DNA of 64,000 nt from Lewinella sp. W8. GTDB taxonomy: Bacteria; Bacteroidota; Bacteroidia; Chitinophagales; Saprospiraceae. Made by a program: the position numbers and the translations under genes. The notes beneath the pieces are model-generated. The model was not told where the DNA came from and ran no database searches. It saw only the letters and a program-made list of their open reading frames with translations. The stretch covers positions 124,001 through 188,000 of the forward strand of contig NZ_SNAQ03000014.1 in NCBI RefSeq assembly GCF_004375085.3. The letters are read 5' to 3'. This document shows, in pieces, positions 1 through 9,875 of the stretch. How positions within the stretch are numbered: the first letter of the stretch is position 1; every line of letters begins with the position of its first letter.

Positions 1-1185
1 CTCAATCCCCGTCAGCAGCATACACAGCAGGGCGTAGCCCACCATGACCAGCATCCACTGACCCACCCCTACGGAAAGTCCCCAGGTGAAGACGATGGGC
101 GCTGCCGCGGAAGACAGGACGACCAAAAGCCCTACCGCACTTTTGATCGCTCCCAAGAAGCGGGGGCCGTAGCGCTCCGCCCACAGGGCGGGGACCGTGA
201 CAGTCATCATCCCCGAACTGATTGCCGTCAGGCCGAAAAGAACCGGCACCGCCCAGGTGGTGGGGAACAACACAAAGCACCCGATGCCAAGGGTAGCCGG
301 AATGAGCAAAAAGGCAAGTACCCGCCCCGGCCCCAGACCATCCACGATGAAGCCCGCCGTGAACAAGGTCACCATCCGCACAAAACCGTAGATACTGAGT
401 CCGATGGCCATCAACTCCACGGTGTAGCCCCGCATCTCCGCCACGACACTCTGGTTGAAGACGAAGCCGGTAAACACAAAGGGGATAAACAGCAAAGTCG
501 GCACAATCAGCTGAAACCGACGGTCGCGTAAGACTTCTCCGCGGGTCCAGGAGGCTTCCTGACTCTCCGCGCTAGCCGCCGCCACGGTGGCTGCCTTCTG
601 GAACAAGTCCCGGCGATCAATCAACCACCAAATGAGGGGAATAAAGATCACCGCCAACATTCCCGCAGCCACCAGCCACATACTGCGGTAACCCTCTTCG
701 GCGATGAAGGAGGTAGCAAAGGGAGGGATCACGATCTCGGCGAAACAAATCCCCACCATCGAAATCGACAGGGCCTTACCCCGGCCGGCCACGAAGAAGC
801 GGCCGATGGTAGTAGAGCCCGTTAAAGCCAACACCCCCTGCCCCCCCAATCGTACCGCCAGGATGCCGGCCGCCAGCCACAACCAGTTGTGGGTGTAGGC
901 CAGGATCAGACACCCGCCAATCATGACCGTAGCCGTCACCGTCGACACGTATCGCACCCGAAAGCGATCAATCTGCCGTCCGATCAGCGGCAGGCAAAAA
1001 GCAGCCACCAGCGTGACGGTGGAGTAGATGCCGGAAAAAACCTCCGTTTCCCAGCCGCGCTCCGCCGTGATGCCGGCCACAAACAAGCTGATGAAAAAGG
1101 TCTGCCCCACAAAGCTGAAGAAGTAGTGCAAAAAGCCGAAGGACAGGTAGCGCGGGTGGGTGCGCAGGAGCTGGGCGAAGTTCAT
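1..1185 (-). CDS. MFS transporter, partial (3' end outside window)
   Basis: Reading leftward from the ATG at 1185, 395 codons stay open to the window edge, so the C-terminus is missing. The translation is a chain of hydrophobic segments joined by short loops, as in major facilitator superfamily transporters. GRQIDRFRVR at residues 69-78 fits MFS motif A between helices 2 and 3 (G-x3-D-R-x-G-R-K). The central loop around residues 185-205 is hydrophilic and Ala/Ser-rich, as expected between the two six-helix halves. The substrate cannot be read from the sequence; the nearest picture is a monocarboxylate/oxalate-type or general MFS permease of the inner membrane. It is divergent from the barrel genes at 1324 and 2025. 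Confidence 0.85.
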   Translation of the reverse strand, partial: MNFAQLLRTHPRYLSFGFLHYFFSFVGQTFFISLFVAGITAERGWETEVFSGIYSTVTLVAAFCLPLIGRQIDRFRVRYVSTVTATVMIGGCLILAYTHNWLWLAAGILAVRLGGQGVLALTGSTTIGRFFVAGRGKALSISMVGICFAEIVIPPFATSFIAEEGYRSMWLVAAGMLAVIFIPLIWWLIDRRDLFQKAATVAAASAESQEASWTRGEVLRDRRFQLIVPTLLFIPFVFTGFVFNQSVVAEMRGYTVELMAIGLSIYGFVRMVTLFTAGFIVDGLGPGRVLAFLLIPATLGIGCFVLFPTTWAVPVLFGLTAISSGMMTVTVPALWAERYGPRFLGAIKSAVGLLVVLSSAAAPIVFTWGLSVGVGQWMLVMVGYALLCMLLTGIE

Positions 1186-1323
1186 TAGGCAGAATCTCTT
1201 ATGGAGTGAATGTCCGAAGGCCTAAATAGTTAAGGAGCACAAAAATCTATTTTTATCCAGTTAATCATGGTGTACTTTCGGTTTTAGCCTTTTCCCCTTA
1301 ACTCCGTACCGAATCCCACTTTT

Positions 1324-2001
1324 ATGAGATTCATGCTACTCCTGTTCGCCTTGTATTCTTCTGCACTTTACGCCCAGGGCCGCACCTCCCTCGACCTGTT
1401 TGCCGCCACTGGCTTTTCTCAGGAATACAACTCCTTTCTTCGCTCCAATGGCTTTTTAGAGGGCCGCCAGATTCTCCAGGTTTTCCGGGCCGGAGCTGGA
1501 GCCACTAAAGTGCTCGGTCGGCATTTTCACCTCCGGATTGGTCTTCAGTACGCCCAGTATGGCTTCCGATTTCAAGACCGGCTTCAAATAAACAGCCCTG
1601 ATCAGGGTGACCGGAGAATTACGTTTGACCAGCGACACCACTATTTGGAAACCATGGTGGGGCTCCGGTACCAGATACAGACCAGGGGAAGTTGGTCGCC
1701 CTTCGTTGAGCTCGGCACCAACGCCGCCATCTTCACGCACGCAACTGCGAAAACTACCGTTGAGCCAGAACTCACGGGACTAACCATCGGAGACGACAAC
1801 CCCGATGGTGAACTCTTCAACGCCCTCAGCTTCGTAGGCCGCGCGGGTTTAGGTGCCGAGTTTTTGGTCAGCCCGCGCCTCGCTCTCTACACCATGGTCG
1901 GTTTTCAGCACCACCTGACGAAAATTCACGCCAACCCCGAAGCCCGTATCCTTCCCTGGCAGGCATCGGTGGAAGTAGGCGGAAGAATCTTCATTGACTA
2001 A
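1324..2001 (+). CDS. outer-membrane beta-barrel protein
   Basis: This 225-residue protein starts with a signal peptide (MRFMLLLFALYSSALYAQG, cut after AQ). The mature part alternates hydrophobic and polar residues in strands ending in aromatic residues (HFHLRIGLQYAQYGFRF, ALYTMVGFQHHLTKI) and ends with a strand GGRIFID. This is the pattern of the small porin-like outer-membrane barrels of Bacteroidota (PorT/OMP_b-brl type). It lies 23 bases upstream of a second protein of the same architecture (2025-2720), so the two are probably co-transcribed paralogues. The function is unknown; a structural or adhesion role is a guess. Confidence 0.75.
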   Translation: MRFMLLLFALYSSALYAQGRTSLDLFAATGFSQEYNSFLRSNGFLEGRQILQVFRAGAGATKVLGRHFHLRIGLQYAQYGFRFQDRLQINSPDQGDRRITFDQRHHYLETMVGLRYQIQTRGSWSPFVELGTNAAIFTHATAKTTVEPELTGLTIGDDNPDGELFNALSFVGRAGLGAEFLVSPRLALYTMVGFQHHLTKIHANPEARILPWQASVEVGGRIFID

Positions 2002-2024
2002 GCTATCACCCCTAAAACTGCCCC

Positions 2025-2720
2025 ATGAAAAACCTATTACTCGGTTGCCTTCTTTTGTGCCTAACGTCCGGCCTTTCCGCCCAGTGTTTTGCCTCCTTCG
2101 AAGCCCACGGGGCGCTCGGAGCATCCAACGCCGTAGTCTCTACCTCCGGCGGAAACGGCCAGTGGGGGTTCAACAATCGCTTCGGGATCGGTGGCAGCTA
2201 CCGGATCAGTCCGCTCAGCTGGATCAAGGTCGGCTTCCAGTTCAACGGCTACCACATCCGGAACGCCGCCCTCGATAACCTTCGCTGGGGTACCCAGCAC
2301 GACGGGCAGGGAGGCTTCGACCCCAATGCGCCGAGTGGAGAAGACTTTGATCTTCCCATGCTCAATCACCGCTACGTAGAAGGAATGGTCAGCCTGCGGC
2401 GTTACTTCAGTCAGTACGTCAGTCCCTGGTCGCCCTACCTGGAGGGCGGCATCGTCGTGGGAGGGTACGGCACCACGACCACCCAAAGCACTACCCCCGG
2501 CGACCCTCCCCGGAGTCGTCGCGACCCGGACCTCAACGGCACCGCCCTCATCGGAAGGGCGGCGGTGGGCGTTGACTGGCAGGTCAGCGAAATCTTCAGC
2601 CTCTACGCCCAGCCCACCCTGCAGTATCACCTTCGGGACATCAACCAAGCATCCAACCGCCGCGAATACCCCTACCAGCTCAGCCTCGAAATCGGGATGC
2701 GGCTTTTTGCCGTGCGGTAG
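2025..2720 (+). CDS. outer-membrane beta-barrel protein, paralogue of the preceding gene
   Basis: A 231-residue protein with signal peptide MKNLLLGCLLLCLTSGLSAQ. Shared features with the 1324 gene are the GIGGSYRISPLSWIKVGFQF strand, the YVEGMVSLRRYF and SPWSPYLEGG strands (compare YLETMVGLRYQI and SWSPFVELG in the neighbour), a long acidic/proline loop, then ALIGRAAVGVDWQVS and a C-terminal strand ending LEIGMRLFAVR. The repeated order of these segments indicates tandem duplication followed by strong divergence. The stop lies four bases before a REP-like repeat. The function is unknown. Confidence 0.75.
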   Translation: MKNLLLGCLLLCLTSGLSAQCFASFEAHGALGASNAVVSTSGGNGQWGFNNRFGIGGSYRISPLSWIKVGFQFNGYHIRNAALDNLRWGTQHDGQGGFDPNAPSGEDFDLPMLNHRYVEGMVSLRRYFSQYVSPWSPYLEGGIVVGGYGTTTTQSTTPGDPPRSRRDPDLNGTALIGRAAVGVDWQVSEIFSLYAQPTLQYHLRDINQASNRREYPYQLSLEIGMRLFAVR

Positions 2721-2724
2721 GATC

Positions 2725-2790
2725 GGTGCCGGGCGCTCGAAGACCGACTTTTCGCGCCGCGCTTGAAAACCCGGCGCTTCGAGACCCTAG
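2725..2790. repeat. REP-like repeat copy R1 (downstream flank of the RAYT gene)
   Basis: GGGCGCTCGAAGACC (2731-2745) is followed after 27 bases by GGCGCTTCGAGACCC (2773-2787), with a GACTTTTCGCGCCGCGCTTG-type spacer. Nearly the same block recurs at 3529-3585 on the other side of the transposase gene. The CCCTAG end of the repeat supplies the stop codon of the transposase (2787-2789, reverse strand). Confidence 0.8.
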
Positions 2791-3395
2791 CCAGTGAATT
2801 CAAGGTCGGTGTCCAGCATTCGGGCCAGCGGCACGTCGGTTTGGTGGGCGGCAAAAAAGGCTTGGCGGCCACCAAATTTCTGAAACCCTAAGTCCACGTC
2901 GATGAAACTTTCAACCTGCGGGTTGCTGTATTCCTGATATGAAGTCCACCGGTAGTATCGAAAATCGGTTACGGCCCCGTGTTTGACGGGATTGCGATGG
3001 TGATAGACCACCAAATGACGAAAATATTGAGCGGAGGTGATTTCCTTACGCTCGTAGCTTTTCTCAAAGAGTCCACTCACCGTTCGGTACTTCTTGTTGA
3101 AGTACATCGCGTAGGCATTTTGCAAATGACCGAAAGTGTTCCCCAAAGTGTGGGGCTTCCGCAGTAGCTCCGGTGGCAGCTTCGATGTGGCGTACATCCC
3201 CACCGTCAGGTGGAAATGGTCACGCATCAAAGCGTACGAAAACACCTGTCCCACCGGCTCCATCCACTTTTTCAGTAGACTCCAAAACCTCAGGAAATCA
3301 TCCTCTTCCCTGAAGATTGTCCGACGGTTAACTCCTCGGTTGTAAATATGATAATAAGTATTCGGCCGAATAATTGTTTTCGGTGGAGCGGGCAT
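2787..3395 (-). mobile_element. REP-associated tyrosine transposase (RAYT), IS200/Y1 type
   Basis: A 202-residue protein. The N-terminal YYHIYNRGVNRRTIF and the DHFHL pair (H60-F-H62) are the metal-binding histidine signature of the IS200/IS605 Y1 HUH transposase fold. The segment YFRHLVVYHHRNPVKHG carries the helix expected to hold the catalytic tyrosine and matches the NPV-K/R-G pattern typical of RAYT proteins. RAYTs usually stand alone in genomes and act on palindromic REP sequences, nicking and rejoining single-stranded DNA. Here the gene is flanked by two direct copies of a REP-like block (2725-2790 and 3529-3585), as expected for a RAYT and its substrate. The frame is intact, so it may be active. 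Annotated as a mobile-element protein; it is also an ordinary CDS. Confidence 0.85.
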
Positions 3396-3429
3396 TGATT
3401 TCAGGTGTTTGATAGCAAGCTCAAGATAA

Positions 3430-3590
3430 GCACCGGGTCTCGAAGCGCCCGCAGGGTCTTCGAGCGCCCGGTTGCGAGCATGGCAATAGCATGTTTTTTC
3501 AGCCTCCGGCGCCCGTTCAGCGCCCGGTCGCTCGAAGACCGACTTTTCTCGCTACGCTTGAAAACCCGGCGCTTCGAGACCCTAGCTGGC
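3430..3590. repeat. REP-like repeat cluster R3 and R2 (upstream flank of the RAYT gene)
   Basis: R3, in reverse orientation, is GGGTCTCGAAGCGCCC (3435-3450), three bases, then GGGTCTTCGAGCGCCCGG (3454-3471). R2, in the same orientation as R1, is CGCTCGAAGACC (3529-3540), a 27-base spacer, then GGCGCTTCGAGACCC (3568-3582) and CCTAG. R2 matches R1 with few differences over about 57 bases. The head-to-head arrangement of R3 and R2 resembles paired REPs (BIME/REPIN-like). Confidence 0.8.
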
Positions 3591-3598
3591 AAACATGC

Positions 3599-3632
3599 GA
3601 GCGCCCGGTACCAAAGACGGTACCGGGCGCTC
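3599..3632. repeat. perfect 14-bp hairpin with GGTACC core
   Basis: GAGCGCCCGGTACC (3599-3612), loop AAAGAC, then GGTACCGGGCGCTC (3619-3632). It has no T-run on either side, so it is a poor intrinsic terminator. Its right arm resembles the GGTGCCGGGCGCTC at the start of R1 (2725-2738), which links it to the REP family. It lies between the RAYT locus and the Asp-box protein gene. Confidence 0.8.
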
Positions 3633-3665
3633 AATAGGAGTGAAATCCTCCAATAGTCAGCTAGA

Positions 3666-6600
3666 CTACTTCCCAAACGGACTCAACTCCGCCGCCATCG
3701 CTTCCGCTTTGAATTTGGCGTAGTCGTCGTCCATGAAGGCTTCCACCTTCTCCATAAAGTCTTCGGCGGCAGCCTTGAACTGGGCCAGGGTTACCCGGGC
3801 CATCTGGCTGGCTTCTCCCTCGACCTGCCCGACGTAGCGGCGGGCGCTGAACATCTTCGACTGGAGGTTCGTCGGGTTCCGCTGGATGCCCTTGAGCCCC
3901 TCCGGCTCGGTGTAGATTTCTTCCAGCTCCGCAATGGCCTTCGTCAGCTCCTTGGCGTGCTTGCTGAGGCTGTCCTTGACGGCTTTGGGCGCATCGGCCA
4001 TCAGCATCTGCACGTTTTTGATGCCCTTCCGTGCGGCCCGTAGGTCCTCCCAGGCGGTCGTGAGGTGCACCACGGTGGAGTCCATCTCCGCCTGCAGGGC
4101 GTTCCGGTCGTCAAAGCGGCCGTTGGCGTCGACGTCTTCACGGGGGTCGGCGTGAATCGTCACCGTCGTTTCGTCGGTGTGCCCCGCGTAGGTCATGATG
4201 ATCTTGTAAACTCCGGGCTCCACCTGGGGCCCCGTCGGGGCGTCCGCGTCGGCGGGCCGCTCGCGGCGGCTGGGGAAGGAAACCCCGTCGCGGCGCATGT
4301 TCCAGGTCGTCCGGTTCATCCCCCAGTTGACGCGGGTGGTGTAGGTGCGGATGGTGTCGCCGGACTGGACGTCCACGACCTGCACCTTGGCCTTCTTCTT
4401 GGGACGATCATCCCGCTTTTCGTCGGCCATGGCCATTTTCTCCATGCTGTTGGCGGAGGAACCGTAGAAGCGCATACTACCCACGTCGTCCTTCTTCTTT
4501 TTGCCCTTCTCTGCTTCGGGCATCACCCAGAAGGTCAGCATCGCCCCGCCCCAGCGGTCGCGGCCCTGAAATTGCCCCTGGGCGTAGAAACGCACGCCCT
4601 GGTAGGAGCGACGGCTCCACTGGTAGGCATCGGGAGCGGGGAAGAGCTTAAAGGTATCCTGTAGGGCCTCCGCGCCTTCCTTGGCCAGGGCCCGGAAGGG
4701 ACGAATGTCGTCCAGAATCCACGCCGCCCGGCCGAAGGTAGCAATGATCAGGTCATGCTCGCGGGGGTGAATTTTCAGATCCCGGGTGGAGACGCCGGGG
4801 AAGGTCCGGTTGTAGTGCGTCCAGGTATCGCCGTAGTCGAGGCTAAACCACAGGCCCTGGTCGGTGCCCAGGAAGAGCAGGTTCGGCTCCACGGGGTCCT
4901 GCACGATGGCGAGGGCGTGGCCCTCGACCTTTTTGTCGTCCACCAGCAGGCGGAAGGTTTCTCCGTAATTGTCGGTGTGGTACACCATCGGGCGACGGTC
5001 GTTGCGGCGGTAGTCGTTGACCACCACAAAGGCCTCGGCGGCATTGTGCGGGCTCGCCTCAATGTAGGGGATCCAGCTACCGGCCTTCATGCCGGGCAGG
5101 CGGTCGCTCAGGTCGGTCCAGCTCTCCCCGTCGTCAGGACTAAGGTGCAGGCGGCCATCATCGGAAGACACCCAGAGTGCCTGGGGGGTATTCCAGACGG
5201 GCTTCGCGGGCACAATCGCCAGCAGAGTCGTGTGGTTCTCCGCCTGGGTGGCGTCAATGGTCAGACCTCCACTTTCCATCTGGCGCTGCTTGGTGGAGTC
5301 GTTCGTGGTCAGGTCCGGACTGATGATCTCCCAGTTCAGGCCACAGTCCGTGCTCTTGTGCACGAACTGGCTGCCCATGTAGATGGTGCAGTCACTCTGA
5401 GGACCCTGAGCGATGGGCGCGTTCCAGTTGAAGCGCAGGAAGGTGCCGTCGGGGTGCACGGGTTTGATGAAGGTCGTCTTGCCGGTGCGGCGATTGACGC
5501 GCCCCAGCGAGCCCCCCTGACTGGCCGCGTACACGGTATTGGGGTCACCGGGCTTGAAGATCAGGTCGAAGCCGTCGCCGAAGTAGACTTCCTGCCAGTC
5601 GGCGTCGGTGATTCCGCCGGACTTCAGTCCCTGGCTGGGCCCCACCCAGCTGCCGTTGTCCTGCATGCCACCGCCCACGTTGTAGGGGTAGCTCATGTCG
5701 TAGTTGATGTGGTACAACTGCGCCAGGGGGAGGTTGGCGGCAAAGCGCCAGGTTTCCCCGGCGTCCCGGCTGATGTTCAGGCCACCGTCGTTGCCGTCAA
5801 TGAGGAACTCCGGATCATTGGGGTCGATCCAAAACGCGTGGTGGTCGGGGTGAACCGAGTTGCCGTAATCGGCGATCTCGCGGAAGGAGCGGCCGCCGTC
5901 GGTACTCTTGGACACGTAAGTGTAGATGTTGTAGATCGTATTTTCGTTGGTGGGGTCTACGTAGAGCTCGGCGTAGTAGAAGGGGCGGTTACCGATATCC
6001 TTCTTGCTCACCAGACTCCAACTGGCACCCCCGTCGGTACTCTTGTAGAGACCGTTTTCTTTGGCCTCTACCAGGGCGTACACCACGTCGGGATTGCTGG
6101 CGGCGATGGCCAGTCCGATCCGGCCCAGGTCCCCCTTGGGCAGTCCGTCTTTGGCCGTGCGACGCGTCCAGTTATCCCCCCCGTCGTGGCTCACCCAGAT
6201 GCCGGAGCCAGGGCCGCCAGAGTTGAAGAAATCCGGGTCTCGGTCGAAGGTCCAGGTGGCGGCGATGAGTTTGTTCGGGTTGGTGGGGTCCATCACCATT
6301 TCGGCGATGCCCGTACCCTCGTCAACGTAGAGTACTTTCTTCCAGGTTTTACCGCCGTCTTTGGTGCGGTAAACGCCCCGTTGCTTGTTGGGACCCCACA
6401 TGGAACCCATGGCGCCAACGTAGGCCACGTCGGGGTCGGTAGGGTGCGGAAGCACGCGGTGGATGTGGCGGGTGTTGGTCAGTCCCATGTGCTGCCAGGT
6501 ACGGCCACCATCGAGGCTCTTGTAGATTCCGCCGCCGTAGTTGGCCGAATTCCGGGGGTTTCCCTCGCCGGTACCGGCCCAGACGATGCTGGGGTTGGCG

Positions 6601-6881
6601 TCGGAAACCGCCACGGCACCGATGCTGAGGTACTGTTGTTTGTCGAAGACGGGATCAAAGCTGATGCCGCCGTTCTCGCTCAGCCACAGGCCGCCACTGG
6701 CGGTACCCGCGAAGATGCGGTCGCGGTCCGTTGGGTCCACGTCGATGGCGGTGACCCGGCCACTCATGCCGGCGGGGCCGATGTTTCGGGGGGCAAGTGC
6801 GTCCCAGTACTTCAGGTCGATTTGGGCGTGGACGCAGGTGCCGAGTATTACTCCGAGGAGCAATAGCGTGTAGGTTCTCAT
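3666..6881 (-). CDS. exported Asp-box (BNR/VPS10-sortilin-like) beta-propeller protein
   Basis: The ATG at 6881 was chosen because it starts a clean signal peptide (MRTYTLLLLGVILGTCVHAQ); an upstream in-frame start at 6944 would add 21 residues with no signal character. The mature protein (about 1050 residues) holds at least ten Asp-box motifs of the S-x-D-x-G-x-T-W type: SLDGGRTW, TKDGGKTW, SHDGGDNW, STDGGASW, SRDAGETW, STDCGLNW, SPDDGESW and SLDYGDTW. These mark tandem propeller blades as in VPS10/sortilin and exo-sialidase folds. The C-terminal 250 residues include a FlgD-like beta domain (EPGVYKIIMTYAGHTDETTV) and a Lys/Glu-rich helical tail. Such proteins are abundant in Bacteroidota and often called glycosyl hydrolases, but no catalytic residue can be assigned here. 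It is monocistronic, 84 bases from the next gene. Confidence 0.8.
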   Translation of the reverse strand: MRTYTLLLLGVILGTCVHAQIDLKYWDALAPRNIGPAGMSGRVTAIDVDPTDRDRIFAGTASGGLWLSENGGISFDPVFDKQQYLSIGAVAVSDANPSIVWAGTGEGNPRNSANYGGGIYKSLDGGRTWQHMGLTNTRHIHRVLPHPTDPDVAYVGAMGSMWGPNKQRGVYRTKDGGKTWKKVLYVDEGTGIAEMVMDPTNPNKLIAATWTFDRDPDFFNSGGPGSGIWVSHDGGDNWTRRTAKDGLPKGDLGRIGLAIAASNPDVVYALVEAKENGLYKSTDGGASWSLVSKKDIGNRPFYYAELYVDPTNENTIYNIYTYVSKSTDGGRSFREIADYGNSVHPDHHAFWIDPNDPEFLIDGNDGGLNISRDAGETWRFAANLPLAQLYHINYDMSYPYNVGGGMQDNGSWVGPSQGLKSGGITDADWQEVYFGDGFDLIFKPGDPNTVYAASQGGSLGRVNRRTGKTTFIKPVHPDGTFLRFNWNAPIAQGPQSDCTIYMGSQFVHKSTDCGLNWEIISPDLTTNDSTKQRQMESGGLTIDATQAENHTTLLAIVPAKPVWNTPQALWVSSDDGRLHLSPDDGESWTDLSDRLPGMKAGSWIPYIEASPHNAAEAFVVVNDYRRNDRRPMVYHTDNYGETFRLLVDDKKVEGHALAIVQDPVEPNLLFLGTDQGLWFSLDYGDTWTHYNRTFPGVSTRDLKIHPREHDLIIATFGRAAWILDDIRPFRALAKEGAEALQDTFKLFPAPDAYQWSRRSYQGVRFYAQGQFQGRDRWGGAMLTFWVMPEAEKGKKKKDDVGSMRFYGSSANSMEKMAMADEKRDDRPKKKAKVQVVDVQSGDTIRTYTTRVNWGMNRTTWNMRRDGVSFPSRRERPADADAPTGPQVEPGVYKIIMTYAGHTDETTVTIHADPREDVDANGRFDDRNALQAEMDSTVVHLTTAWEDLRAARKGIKNVQMLMADAPKAVKDSLSKHAKELTKAIAELEEIYTEPEGLKGIQRNPTNLQSKMFSARRYVGQVEGEASQMARVTLAQFKAAAEDFMEKVEAFMDDDYAKFKAEAMAAELSPFGK

Positions 6882-6968
6882 GGTCTTTTTGGCTTCTTGT
6901 TTAGGACGCCCAAGATACGTATCCCCGAACAAGAACCTAACCAAAAGGCGAGGAGTGGCCGAATCCGC

Positions 6969-7199
6969 CTAGGGAAGGCAGGCCAGGCGCTCCCGAATGA
7001 GCTGCCGATCCTGGTACACCCGGTAGGTAACGCCCAGACATGCCAGTACGCAGAGTAACATGATGTGGTGGGACTCCCCCGCCGATAAAAAGCGGTACCA
7101 GTATGCGGCGGTGGCGATACCGGCGCCGATCCAGCCCGTCCACAGGGCAGTCGTGTAAAAGCGAAATTGCCGGCGTAGTGAGGTTGCTTCCGAAGGCAT
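6969..7199 (-). CDS. small two-helix membrane protein, unknown function
   Basis: The start MPSEATSLRRQFRF was chosen at 7199; the frame opens further upstream to 7259, but those residues look non-coding. The 76 residues contain two likely membrane helices (TTALWTGWIGAGIATAAYW and HIMLLCVLACLGVTY) joined by a short loop, with Arg-rich cytoplasmic ends (SLRRQ, YRVYQDRQLIRER), consistent with an inner-membrane hairpin. No family was recognised. It sits 87 bases before the start of the Asp-box gene on the same strand and could share its transcript. It could still be a chance frame. Confidence 0.5.
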   Translation of the reverse strand: MPSEATSLRRQFRFYTTALWTGWIGAGIATAAYWYRFLSAGESHHIMLLCVLACLGVTYRVYQDRQLIRERLACLP

Positions 7200-7543
7200 A
7201 ATGAATGGGTGCTGGTGATTGTCCGGCAAGGTGGTACCAATCCTGCTTCCCCGCCCCACCGCTCCGACGAACCCGGAGAATTATTGGACCAATCCATCCC
7301 GCAGCACCGTCCCACCCGCCCAAAAACGGGCGGGCGTGGCTCCTCCCCCACTGGCCCGGCACCTGCGGTCCCCGCCCAAATTCAACTCCCCCCTACCCCT
7401 TATTTTTTGCCCCGGGGGAAGAATCGCCCCCATTTATCTCCACAATTTTCCTCATTTTGCCACGGGGAACCGCCAACATTGAACTTGCCGCGTTCTAAGG
7501 CCTTACATAAGGGCGTATCAAAACCACAAGCACCAGCACTAAT
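7200..7543. other. non-coding gap between the small membrane gene and gnd
   Basis: Three overlapping rightward frames stay open here, but all give proline-rich, low-complexity translations and none has a credible start, so they are not called. There is a 7-bp GC hairpin CCCGCCC/GGGCGGG (7315-7334) with an A-rich loop. The pyrimidine-rich stretch at 7385-7480 precedes gnd. No convincing promoter was found. Confidence 0.5.
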
Positions 7544-8959
<1,416 letters not shown>

Positions 8960-9144
8960 GCCCCGAGCATCGTCGCGATTGCCGTTTGACGGGGGCAAAA
9001 ACGGCCTTTTTCGTTAAAATTTGGTGTACATACACGAATTCGGGCAAGAAAATGCCCCCTTCACTTAACAAGTGGCGGTTTCCGGCGTTATTTCCGTCGT
9101 TAACCAATGATCGCCAATGTAGTTGGCGACGTAAAATCCTTACT

Positions 9145-9798
9145 ATGAAACGCTTTTTTTATCTCCTCCTCGCAGCGGTAGTTACCGCCTGCGGAGGTCC
9201 TGAAGGCACCAAAGTTGATTCTACCGAAGCGGTAGAAGAGGCCGACGGTATGGTTGCCTCGGCCCAGTACGTCGTAGATCCCGCCGCCAGTGTCATCAAC
9301 TGGGAAGGCGCGAAGATTGCTTACAGCCACACGGGCACTATGCCCATCTCCGAAGGGAAGATGATGGTTGCCGACGACAAGATCGTCGGTGGTATGTTCA
9401 CCATCAACGTGGCCGGCATGGAAAATACGGATATTGAAGATCCCGAAAAATCCGCCAAGCTCGTTGGTCACCTGAAGAGTGCTGACTTCTTCGATACGGA
9501 GCAGTACCCCGTGGCTACCTTCAACATCACCAGTGTGTCTCCCGCTCCCGAAGGGTCAGACTTTACGCACAACGTGAGCGGTAACCTGACCATCAAGAAC
9601 ACTTCCCGCAACATCAAAATTCCCGCTACCGTAGAAATGGACGGTGACATGGTGAAGGCCACGACGCCTCCCTTCGTTATCGACCGCTACCAGTGGGGCG
9701 TGGAGTACGGCTCGGGCAACCTGGCGGATATCGCCAAGGACGACATCATCAATGACGAAGTCGGCCTGACCCTGACGCTCGTTGCTAAGAAGCAGTAA
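9145..9798 (+). CDS. YceI-family lipoprotein
   Basis: The ATG at 9145 begins a lipoprotein signal, MKRFFYLLLAAVVTACGG, with lipobox VTAC (Cys16). The frame is open further upstream, but that part overlaps gnd and is not coding. After a short acidic linker the protein has the YceI-like lipocalin-type beta barrel: YVVDPAASVINWEGAKI at the start, EGKMMVADDKIVGGMFTIN, a middle LVGHLKSADFFDTEQYPVA motif typical of the family, and a C-terminal DIINDEVGLTLTLVAKK. YceI proteins bind polyisoprenoid or other amphiphilic molecules in the periplasm; in Bacteroidota, lipidated copies are common. The ligand is unknown. A bidirectional terminator follows. Confidence 0.9.
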   Translation: MKRFFYLLLAAVVTACGGPEGTKVDSTEAVEEADGMVASAQYVVDPAASVINWEGAKIAYSHTGTMPISEGKMMVADDKIVGGMFTINVAGMENTDIEDPEKSAKLVGHLKSADFFDTEQYPVATFNITSVSPAPEGSDFTHNVSGNLTIKNTSRNIKIPATVEMDGDMVKATTPPFVIDRYQWGVEYGSGNLADIAKDDIINDEVGLTLTLVAKKQ

Positions 9799-9822
9799 GC
9801 GCTCGTAACTTTTGAAACGAAA

Positions 9823-9862
9823 AAGCCCCCGTTGCCGTCGTGCAGCGGGGGCTTACTTTTTT
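9823..9862. terminator. bidirectional intrinsic terminator
   Basis: The stem AAGCCCCCG (9823-9831) pairs with CGGGGGCTT (9846-9854), with a 14-base loop. It is followed by ACTTTTTT on the + strand and by a T-run on the - strand, so it can end both the YceI gene and the leftward plug-lipoprotein transcript that converge here. Confidence 0.85.
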
Positions 9863-9875
9863 GGGCAAACGAAGA

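Noticed and set aside
3401..3676. A 91-codon leftward frame (VSKRRVFKR-containing) upstream of the RAYT gene
   Set aside because: The same peptide string comes from the REP-like repeat at 2672-2875, so it is translated repeat DNA.
4755..6866. A 703-codon rightward open frame opposite the Asp-box gene
   Set aside because: It is the GC-rich shadow of the leftward gene; the translation is Val/Gly-rich without domain motifs, while the opposite frame has a signal peptide and regular Asp-boxes.
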